Assembly (NCBI GenBank): GCA_046318675.1
Contig: JBKCUA010000013.1
Span: forward strand, 1-64,000
From: JBKCUA01 sp046318675
GTDB taxonomy: Bacteria > Pseudomonadota > Alphaproteobacteria > JAJTHO01
Reading direction: 5' to 3'
Length of the DNA: 64,000 nucleotides
Shown: positions 8,052-14,869 of the stretch, in pieces
Numbering within the stretch: the stretch's first letter is position 1
How the letters are laid out: every line of letters begins with the position of its first letter
Translations under genes and position numbers: made by a program
The notes under the pieces: generated by a model
Told to the model about the DNA's origin: nothing
Database searches by the model: none
What the model saw: only the letters and a program-made list of their open reading frames with translations

Positions 8052-9382
8052 CCGCAGTTCCCAGTCACGATACCGGTCTCATTCAAAATCTTGATTCATT
8101 AACCGCGTATCTTGCTGCAGGCTGCAAACCCCGAACTCAATGGAACATAGGCACGGAACATGAAAAATTTCTTCTAACTCGTGATGGCAACCCACTACCT
8201 TATCATGGTAATCACGGTATTCGTTTTCTTCTTGAAGCACTGTCAGAAAAATTTAAATGGAACAAGGTTCTGGAAGATGGCAATCCCATCGCGCTCATTC
8301 GAGGAAAAACGGCTATTTCTTTAGAACCAGGCGGTCAGCTAGAACTATCTGGTGCGCCCTTAGCTACGCTTCACGAAACACTCGCAGAGTTAGACAATCA
8401 CTTTAAAGAAGTGCATCAAATAATAGACCCATTAGGTATTAACATACTACCTATGGGAACCCACCCCACAGCGTCCCGTAGCGATTTTCCATGGGTTCCT
8501 AAAGGACGATACGCCATTATGAAAGCACAAATGGAGGCCAAAGGGAGTTTTGGTCTGGACATGATGCTGCGCACGACAACGGTACAGGTCAACCTAGATT
8601 TTAGTGACGAAACTGACATGGTACGCAAGTATAGAACTTCCCTTGCTTTACAGCCTATTTGTGCCGCTCTATTCGCCAACTCACCCTACTTAGATGGTAA
8701 GCGTACAGGCTTCCTTTCTACTCGCTCGTATATTTGGACGGATACAGACCCTGAGCGCTGCGGGATGCCTGATTTTGTATTCAGTGCGGATATGAGTTTT
8801 GCAGCCTACACTGAATATATGCTAAATGTGCCCATGTATTTTATTTACCGTGAAGGCCATTATATTGACGCTCGTGGGCAATCGTTCCGTGATTTTATGA
8901 ATGGTTGCCTCCCTGCCCTATACGGTGAACGCCCAAAAATAAGCGATTGGGTAGATCACTTATCTACTGCTTTTCCTGAAGTGCGTCTAAAACAGTTTCT
9001 TGAAATGCGTGGTGCTGACGCGGGAAGACGCGATCATCTCGTTGCTCTTCCTGCTCTATGGGTCGGCTTGCTTTATAACGATGCAGCTCTTGAAAATGCA
9101 GAATCTTTGATAAAAACATGGTCTATACCTGCCTTACAGGCGCTGCGTATAGATGCACCAAGAACAGGTTTAAATGCAATTACTCCTGATGGACGAACCA
9201 TCCATAAAGTCGCCCAAGATGTGCTCCGCTTCTCTCGGTATGGACTAGAGCAACGCGGTCTTGGGGAAGAACGATATCTTGACTATCTTGACGCTTTGTT
9301 GGCGAATAACATGACCGCCGCAGAACACATTCTAGCAGCAACCCATGGTCAAGCAAGCCAAGCACTGAGGCTTATTATATGA
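8048..9382 (+). CDS. gshA: Glutamate-cysteine ligase (plant/alphaproteobacterial type)
   Basis: ATP-dependent ligation of glutamate and cysteine, the first step of glutathione synthesis. ATG 8048 is used because it overlaps the rsmE stop; an in-frame extension to 8027 lies inside rsmE. The 444-residue product carries GTEHEKF near residue 38 and LEPGGQLELSG near residue 97, both typical of the GCS2 family that plants share with Alphaproteobacteria and that differs from the E. coli enzyme. In the plant-type enzyme a disulfide gives redox control; I did not map those cysteines here. It overlaps pmbA by ATGA at 9379-9382. gshB is not in the window. Confidence 0.94.
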   Translation: MTAVPSHDTGLIQNLDSLTAYLAAGCKPRTQWNIGTEHEKFLLTRDGNPLPYHGNHGIRFLLEALSEKFKWNKVLEDGNPIALIRGKTAISLEPGGQLELSGAPLATLHETLAELDNHFKEVHQIIDPLGINILPMGTHPTASRSDFPWVPKGRYAIMKAQMEAKGSFGLDMMLRTTTVQVNLDFSDETDMVRKYRTSLALQPICAALFANSPYLDGKRTGFLSTRSYIWTDTDPERCGMPDFVFSADMSFAAYTEYMLNVPMYFIYREGHYIDARGQSFRDFMNGCLPALYGERPKISDWVDHLSTAFPEVRLKQFLEMRGADAGRRDHLVALPALWVGLLYNDAALENAESLIKTWSIPALQALRIDAPRTGLNAITPDGRTIHKVAQDVLRFSRYGLEQRGLGEERYLDYLDALLANNMTAAEHILAATHGQASQALRLII

Positions 9383-10716
9383 ATCTCAAAAACGATGATT
9401 GTGTTTTCTTCCTGCTCGAACAAGCTAAATCCTTAGGTGCCGATACTGGAGATGCCGTATTCGCCCAAGATAGTACCACGGCCGTGACTATCCGCCACGG
9501 GGAACCGGAGCGTATTGAGCGCACTGAAAGTCGCCATATAGGCCTACGTGCTTTTGTTGGCAAACAATCCGCCAGTGCCGCCAGCAGCGATCTGCGCCCC
9601 GATTCCCTTCGCGCCCTAGCCGAACGCGTCGTCGCCATGGCCAAGGTAACGCCCCCCGACGCCAATACCGGGATTGCCGCCACAGAAGAATTGGGGAAGG
9701 CTGTGGAGAATCTGGATTTAGCCGATCCCAATACACTCACCGCCGAACAACTCTGTGGACTCGCTGAAACCGCCGAAGGCGCAGCACTGGACGTAAAGGG
9801 TATCAACAATAGCGACGGTGCTGATGCCCATCACAGCCGCAGCATGTCTCGTATTATTAGCACTTCTGGTCTAGACTATACCAGCTACCACACAAGCAGT
9901 GGTCTGTCCGTTTCCGTTCTTGCCGGTAACGGCACAGATATGGAACGCGACTATGAATTCAGCAGCACGGTGTACGCCAGCGATCTCATGAACGCCGCCA
10001 CCCTTGGCACAAAAGCTGGACAAAACACCGTGGAGCGCCTAAACCCTCGACGCATCGCTACCGGAACATACCCCGTGCTTTTTTCTCCACGGGTAGCATC
10101 AAGCCTACTGCGTTCACTGCTCAGCGCCATTAACGGCAGTGCTGTCGTGCGCGGCACGTCTTTTCTTAAAGATAACCTTAACACTTCTATCTTTGCAACA
10201 GCCATCACTGTTGTCGAAGACCCCCACCGACGGCGGGGTCATCGCTCCCGCCCCCTCGATGCCGAGGGTTTAGCAACAATAAAAACAAATCTCATTCATA
10301 ACGGAGTTTTAACGACCTTTTTATTAGATCGGTACACGGCTCATCGGCTTAACACTCAAAGCAATGGTCATGCCAGTCGCGGCATCAACGGTGCCCCAAG
10401 TCCATCGGCCAGCAATGTTTATATACAGCCCGGAACGACTTCTGAAATGGATTTATGTGCGAGCATTCCTGAAGCTTTTTATGTCACCGATCTGATGGGC
10501 ATGGGCGTTAATCTCATCACAGGGGATTACAGTCAAGGTGCCTCTGGTTTTTGGCTCAAGAATGGTGAGCACGCCTTTCCTGTCAGTGAAATAACCATTG
10601 CTAGCCATCTCTCTACTATGTTTGCTACCCTTATCGCTGCCAATAACCTAGAATTCCGCACCGGTATCGACAGCCCTACCCTTCTCGTTCCCGCCATGAC
10701 CGTTGCGGGCGATTGA
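9379..10716 (+). CDS. pmbA: TldD/PmbA family protein (PmbA/TldE)
   Basis: Subunit of the TldD-TldE (PmbA) metalloprotease that degrades unfolded peptides, known for maturing microcin B17 and cleaving CcdA. The 445-residue length and the C-terminal MGMGVNLITGDYSQGASGFW block are typical. No HExxxH zinc motif is visible, as expected for the PmbA partner. TldD is not in this window. It is the third gene in an ATGA-coupled chain with rsmE and gshA. Confidence 0.9.
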   Translation: MNLKNDDCVFFLLEQAKSLGADTGDAVFAQDSTTAVTIRHGEPERIERTESRHIGLRAFVGKQSASAASSDLRPDSLRALAERVVAMAKVTPPDANTGIAATEELGKAVENLDLADPNTLTAEQLCGLAETAEGAALDVKGINNSDGADAHHSRSMSRIISTSGLDYTSYHTSSGLSVSVLAGNGTDMERDYEFSSTVYASDLMNAATLGTKAGQNTVERLNPRRIATGTYPVLFSPRVASSLLRSLLSAINGSAVVRGTSFLKDNLNTSIFATAITVVEDPHRRRGHRSRPLDAEGLATIKTNLIHNGVLTTFLLDRYTAHRLNTQSNGHASRGINGAPSPSASNVYIQPGTTSEMDLCASIPEAFYVTDLMGMGVNLITGDYSQGASGFWLKNGEHAFPVSEITIASHLSTMFATLIAANNLEFRTGIDSPTLLVPAMTVAGD

Positions 10717-10765
10717 CCAAAAGTTAAAAAACCGCTATACCCCGGCCAACACAGAGGTTTATCCT

Positions 10766-11692
10766 ATGAACGTCAGCCGTCGCGTCCGCCAGATTCTTAA
10801 TAATTATGAGGGTGATAATCCCGGAACAAAAACTAACCTTGCCCGTATCCTGATGCAGGGCAAACTAGGCGGCACAGGCAAACTCATTATCCTCCCCGTT
10901 GATCAAGGTTTTGAACATGGCCCAGCCCGTAGCTTTGCCCCCAACCCCGATGCCTACGATCCCCACTACCATTTCCGTCTCGCCATTGATGCGGGATTGT
11001 CTGCATATGCAGCACCGCTGGGAATGATTGAAGCTGGGGCAGACACTTTTGCCGGTGAAATTCCCCTTATTCTTAAAGTCAACAGTGCCAACAGTCTCAC
11101 CAGCAATGCCATCCCACCCAATCAAGCCATTACCGCCAGCGTCCACGACGCTCTATACCTAGGATGTAGTGCTATTGGCTTTACTATTTATCCAGGTTCC
11201 GACCAATGTTATGACATGATGGAGGAGATCAGAGAAATGGCTGCCGAAGCTAGGGATCATGGCCTAGCCGTTGTGATCTGGTCCTACGCGAGGGGCAACC
11301 TTTCCAAACAAGGCGAAACAGCCGCCGATGTCATTAGCTATGCCGCCCACATGGCCGCGTTGCTGGGCGCGCACATCATTAAGGTCAAACTACCCACCGC
11401 CCACGTTGAACTTCCCGAAGCCCAGAAAGTGTACCAAAAGCACGCCCTTCCAACCGCTACTCAGGCCGATCGCGTCGCCGAAGTTGTCCGTTCCTGTTTT
11501 GCCGGGCGACGCATTGTGGTATTTTCCGGCGGAGAAGCAAAAGATACCAACTCAGTATTGAACGATGCCCGCGCCATTCGTGCTGGTGGCGGCAACGGTT
11601 GCATCATTGGCAGGAACAGCTTTCAGCGTTCTCGGGCTGATGCACTGGAACTACTAAGTCAGATTATTAATGTTTTTAAGGCAAAATCCTAA
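10766..11692 (+). CDS. Class I fructose-bisphosphate aldolase (FbaB/DeoC-LacD type)
   Basis: Schiff-base aldolase of the archaeal/FbaB family that interconverts fructose-1,6-bisphosphate and triose phosphates. I use ATG 10766 (MNVSRRVRQ), which follows AGAGG; a longer frame from 10703 overlaps pmbA. The 308-residue TIM barrel shows LPVDQGFEHGP near residue 43, YPGSDQCYDM, the lysine-bearing HIIKVKLPT, and a phosphate-binding C-terminal VVFSGGEAKDT and GNGCIIGRN. It lies 49 bases after pmbA, and its 3' end overlaps convergent rsmD by 17 bp. A transaldolase-like specificity within the same fold cannot be excluded. Confidence 0.9.
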   Translation: MNVSRRVRQILNNYEGDNPGTKTNLARILMQGKLGGTGKLIILPVDQGFEHGPARSFAPNPDAYDPHYHFRLAIDAGLSAYAAPLGMIEAGADTFAGEIPLILKVNSANSLTSNAIPPNQAITASVHDALYLGCSAIGFTIYPGSDQCYDMMEEIREMAAEARDHGLAVVIWSYARGNLSKQGETAADVISYAAHMAALLGAHIIKVKLPTAHVELPEAQKVYQKHALPTATQADRVAEVVRSCFAGRRIVVFSGGEAKDTNSVLNDARAIRAGGGNGCIIGRNSFQRSRADALELLSQIINVFKAKS

Positions 11693-12215
11693 AATCTAAA
11701 AACGATACCGCTGTACGACCATAACAACGCGTATCAGCACCATCAATAATCACCCCGGCGGCTCCCTCAACCACCAATACACCTCGCGCTTTAGCTCTAC
11801 ATCTAGCCACAATCAGTTCGCGTGTCTCGTGCTGGTGGTAAGGCGGATCAGCGAATATAAGATCGAAAGCAGACACATCGTCTCCAGTACAAAATGCTGC
11901 CGCTGTTTGCTGAACTACTCGCACCCGCTGCGCTACCCCAGCATGAGCGGCGTTATAGCCAATAAGACGGCAAGCATCCGTATCAGTTTCTACACACACA
12001 GCATTGACTATACCTCTGGAAATTGCCTCAAGAGCTAATGCCCCTGTCCCAGCGCAGATATCCAGCACCCGCAAGCCGCCCAACCCCGCCGGAAAATACC
12101 GATGTTCTAGAATGTTAAAAATCGCTTGGCGCACCTTATCCGCTGTTGGACGCAATCCTTGCACCTCCAGACAGGCCAATTTTCGTCCTCGCAACGCGCC
12201 GCCCACAATCCGCAC
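11676..12215 (-). CDS. rsmD: 16S rRNA (guanine966-N2)-methyltransferase
   Basis: Methylates G966 of 16S rRNA. The 179-residue product starts at GTG 12215 with the family N-terminus MRIVGGALRGRKL, has RPTADKVRQAIFNIL near residue 26, the SAM-binding LDICAGTGALALEA, and the catalytic FADPPYH near residue 123. Its start shares one base with the upstream GNAT stop codon (TAGTG), so the two are translationally coupled. Confidence 0.93.
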   Translation of the reverse strand: MRIVGGALRGRKLACLEVQGLRPTADKVRQAIFNILEHRYFPAGLGGLRVLDICAGTGALALEAISRGIVNAVCVETDTDACRLIGYNAAHAGVAQRVRVVQQTAAAFCTGDDVSAFDLIFADPPYHQHETRELIVARCRAKARGVLVVEGAAGVIIDGADTRCYGRTAVSFLDFRILP

Positions 12216-12697
12216 TATAGCCCCCGATGTAAAATTAATACATCGACAAACCCTAAGGTTGGATGGGCAAACCCGCAGGGAATACGGCCAATTTCAACAA
12301 AGCCCATTTTTTTCCAAACGTAAACCGCCGCACTGTTGCTGCTGACGACAAAGTTAAACTGCATCGCTGTAAAGTCCGCCTGCCTAGCCTGATCAAGGGC
12401 GTGCTGGCACAAGGCTTGCGCCACCCCCCTGCCCCTTGCCGCCGCGTTAACCATAAACCCGGCGTTGGCGACATGACCGCCGCCGCCGAGTCGGTTAGGC
12501 TTCCAATAATAGGTACCCAAAACAGTTTCCCCGTCTAAAGCGACAAAAACATGACCCGTCGAGCTAAACCAATACGCTCGCGCGGCGGTAAATCCCATAT
12601 CCCTTGGCAGGGCGTATGCTTCCCCAGCCCGAATAATAGGTTTCATCAACGGCCAAATAATAGAAAAGTCTTTTTTAGCAAGAGGCACTATATCCAT
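12215..12697 (-). CDS. GNAT-family N-acetyltransferase
   Basis: A 160-residue acetyltransferase of the GNAT fold. The acetyl-CoA-binding motif A is visible as VNAAARGRGVAQALCQHAL about residues 82-100, and the C-terminal NFVVSSNSAAVYVWKKMGF is the usual motif B region. ATG 12695-12697 is the start. The substrate is unknown. It sits directly upstream of rsmD with a one-base overlap; a RimI-like role on a ribosomal protein is possible but only suggested by the neighbour. Confidence 0.85.
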   Translation of the reverse strand: MDIVPLAKKDFSIIWPLMKPIIRAGEAYALPRDMGFTAARAYWFSSTGHVFVALDGETVLGTYYWKPNRLGGGGHVANAGFMVNAAARGRGVAQALCQHALDQARQADFTAMQFNFVVSSNSAAVYVWKKMGFVEIGRIPCGFAHPTLGFVDVLILHRGL

Positions 12698-12710
12698 ATG
12701 CCGAATTGTA

Positions 12711-13487
12711 TCACAACTTGAGGGCGGCTCGAAAGGTGAAAGGCACGGTCAATCGTCCATCTTGACTAGCGGCACTGTCCAGCCCGGTGTTTCTGCTGTC
12801 TTGTAGGAAGCCTTTGGCCGCACCCTGCCCCAGCTGGTAATGAATCCCCGTTTGCACTCCAATGGCAAAGCTGCTGGTAGTTGGATACATCAACCCAATA
12901 TCAAACCCAAAAGACGGCACTATTCCAGCTTTGTAGACATCTTGATTCAATGCCGATAAAGGCAGCAATGGCGAAATAAAATCCGCCTTCATCGCTGAGA
13001 CATATTTAATACCGGCAAAGGGTGCTATCCACGGGGTCAGCAGTCGGAATGGTGAGCTCGACGGAAAATACCAACGATAACCTCCTTCAAACCCAAAATC
13101 TCTATACTTATTGAATCGAATCAACAGAGGAACGCCACCACTTATCTCCCCAGCCTGAAATTGCTTGCCATCAGCACTGGTATAACTAAATCGAGAAAAA
13201 ATTTCACTAGTTTTACTGTCAGCATAGGCCACCTCTCCTCCTAAAGTCAAAGGCGTATCAAAAGCGTCCGCCCAAGAAACAGTCATAATTTTAGTGGGCT
13301 GGGTATCAATTTTACCGCTGGCACTGCTGAGCACATTACCCATCGCATTAAAATCCGCCCCGGTAACCAAGTGCACCCGCCACGGTGAAGTGGGAGGAGG
13401 CACAAATGCTGGTGACCTGTTCTGCGCCCGTGCTCCTGACCACGCCATCAGCATGGTAACTATAATTAATGTAAGAAAAACTCGCAT
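12711..13487 (-). CDS. Predicted outer-membrane beta-barrel protein, function unknown
   Basis: About 258 residues. I prefer ATG 13487 (MRVFLTLIIVTMLMAW) over an upstream GTG at 13496, because it gives a compact signal peptide cleaved after ARAQ. The mature part is rich in alternating hydrophobic and polar strands, aromatic girdle residues and glycine, and ends in FTFRAALKL, a typical barrel-end strand. I recognise no specific family. It lies between pal and the GNAT gene on the same strand; the terminator at 13535-13564 separates it from pal. Confidence 0.6.
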   Translation of the reverse strand: MRVFLTLIIVTMLMAWSGARAQNRSPAFVPPPTSPWRVHLVTGADFNAMGNVLSSASGKIDTQPTKIMTVSWADAFDTPLTLGGEVAYADSKTSEIFSRFSYTSADGKQFQAGEISGGVPLLIRFNKYRDFGFEGGYRWYFPSSSPFRLLTPWIAPFAGIKYVSAMKADFISPLLPLSALNQDVYKAGIVPSFGFDIGLMYPTTSSFAIGVQTGIHYQLGQGAAKGFLQDSRNTGLDSAASQDGRLTVPFTFRAALKL

Positions 13488-13534
13488 AAGAAGCACGGTG
13501 GCGGAAAAATGTCAAAAAACCGTTACAAGCTCAC

Positions 13535-13564
13535 AAAAAAGGGCGCCACAAGGACGCCCTTTTC
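13535..13564 (-). terminator. Intrinsic terminator after pal
   Basis: On the minus strand AAAAGGGCG and CGCCCTTTTTT form a GC-cored stem around a 9-base loop, followed by a T-run. It lies about 20 bases past the pal stop codon. The A-rich left side means it could also work weakly on the other strand. Confidence 0.8.
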
Positions 13565-13585
13565 CAGAAAACAAGAGATAAAAAA

Positions 13586-14128
13586 TTAGTCGATCACTGT
13601 CACTGCACGGCGGTTGCGCGCCCAAGCAGATTCGTTGGAACCCAGCTCCATTGGGCGCTCCTTACCGTAGGAAATCGTATGCAGACGGCGAGCCTGAATG
13701 CCACCGCTGACAAGGTAGTTTTTCACCGCAGACGCCCGGCGTTCGCCAAGAGCCAAGTTATACTCACGGGTGCCACGTTCATCAGCGTGCCCCTCCACAG
13801 TGGCACTCAGGGACGGGAACTGTTTCAAGTAAGCCACCTGACGATCTAGGGCGGCGCGGGATTCGCCAGTCAGCTCACTGCTGTCAAAGGCAAAGAATAC
13901 CCGGGCACCTACTTGCTTATCGAATTGAACCTGCTTAGTAGAATAACCTTCACGGTTCCCACCCAAATCGGTTCCGTAATCAGTTACGCTGCCGTCGGTA
14001 CGGCCGACAATGCCAGCATCACCAGCACCGGGCTGACCACTACCAGAAGCATTGTCGGAAAAACCGGAAGACGTACAAGCGGAAACCAGAACCGCCGCCG
14101 CCAGCATCAGAAAATGTCGTGCACTCAT
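13586..14128 (-). CDS. pal: Peptidoglycan-associated lipoprotein
   Basis: Outer-membrane lipoprotein of the Tol-Pal division and envelope-stability complex. The 180-residue precursor has a signal peptide with lipobox LVSAC (lipidated Cys18), a Gly/Ser/Asp-rich linker, and an OmpA-like domain about residues 70-180 with FAFDSSEL, EGHADERGTREYN and LGERRASAVK, which bind diaminopimelate. Alphaproteobacterial pal normally follows tolB; here tolB is about 36 kb away at 50135-51463 and tolQRA are absent. An intrinsic terminator follows it. Confidence 0.95.
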   Translation of the reverse strand: MSARHFLMLAAAVLVSACTSSGFSDNASGSGQPGAGDAGIVGRTDGSVTDYGTDLGGNREGYSTKQVQFDKQVGARVFFAFDSSELTGESRAALDRQVAYLKQFPSLSATVEGHADERGTREYNLALGERRASAVKNYLVSGGIQARRLHTISYGKERPMELGSNESAWARNRRAVTVID

Positions 14129-14167
14129 GGATAAAAAACCTTTTTAAAGAAATTGCGTCCTGCTTAT

Positions 14168-14187
14168 ACTCTACTCTTACTTAGAGT
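14168..14187. promoter_or_regulatory. Inverted repeat between pal and the winged-helix gene
   Basis: ACTCTA-N8-TAGAGT is a perfect 6-bp inverted repeat in the 74-bp divergent intergenic region. A dyad of this size fits a dimeric DNA-binding protein, and the adjacent gene encodes a winged-helix domain, so autoregulation is a possibility. No promoter hexamers were clear. Confidence 0.35.
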
Positions 14188-14202
14188 CCAAGCAAAAAAC
14201 AC

Positions 14203-14604
14203 ATGCATCTCGAAAACACCCTCCGTGAGCTGTCCGAACAGCTTGACCGCCCTGCCCCGACGTTGGCGGCGGCGTTGGAAAACATAAAGAAACCCGTACG
14301 TCTACAGGCCTTGCTCACCAAAGCGGCGCAGCTTCCGCTGCACGGGGAAGGCTTTAGCCTCGATCCTCAAACCCGCCAAGTGTCCTTTGCCGACGGCCGG
14401 GCGGCGGTGGCCCTCACGGAGAAAGAGGCCTTGCTGCTGGCGGCTCTGCTGCGCTCCCCCGATGCCCAGCCGTCCAAAGAAGCCTTGCAGCGGGAGGTAT
14501 TAGGTTACAACGAGCGGGTGGAAAGCGATGCGTTGGCAGCGTTGGGGTATCGGTTGAGGCAGAAGTTGGGGGAAACCGGAAATGGAATAAAAATATTGAC
14601 TTAA
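14203..14604 (+). CDS. Stand-alone OmpR/PhoB-type winged-helix protein
   Basis: A 133-residue protein whose C-terminal half (about 55-130) looks like the DNA-binding domain of OmpR-family response regulators: ALTEKEALLLAALLRSP, then SKEALQREVLGY and the recognition-helix region ALAALGYRLRQKLGE. The N-terminal 50 residues are helical and too short for a receiver domain, so no phospho-acceptor aspartate is present. It is divergent from pal. A target cannot be named; the inverted repeat at 14168-14187 is a candidate site. Confidence 0.7.
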   Translation: MHLENTLRELSEQLDRPAPTLAAALENIKKPVRLQALLTKAAQLPLHGEGFSLDPQTRQVSFADGRAAVALTEKEALLLAALLRSPDAQPSKEALQREVLGYNERVESDALAALGYRLRQKLGETGNGIKILT

Positions 14605-14629
14605 TTTTTATTTATATTAGAATCCACCC

Positions 14630-14859
14630 ATGACAAAGCAGCCAGACGATGTTACCCTCCCCCCCCTCAAACTCCATCTTCATGGACACCGGAGAGTTCT
14701 GAAAAATTAGACCAATTAATTTTGGAAATAGCTGCGAACGAATATCAGCAAGAAAACGGTGTGAATCCTCTTGAGCTAACTCTTACCGATGCAGAAACTA
14801 CTCTTCGCGAATCTACTGAAAAAATATGGCGATCCGTAATAGAAGATGGCTCCCGTTAG
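14630..14859 (+). pseudogene. Small gene interrupted by a frameshift at a C8 tract
   Basis: From ATG 14630 the frame reads MTKQPDDVTLPP and soon hits a stop. From the C8 run at 14659-14666 onward, the frame one base back is open to TAG 14857-14859 and has clear protein character (EKLDQLILEIAANEY, NPLELTLTDAETTLR, ESTEKIWRSVIEDGSR). Nine Cs instead of eight would join the two into one protein of about 76 residues. The break could be a real mutation, a slipping phase-variable tract, or a sequencing error. I do not recognise the family. It converges on secA with 10 bp between stops. Confidence 0.6.
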
Positions 14860-14869
14860 AGCTATAAAG

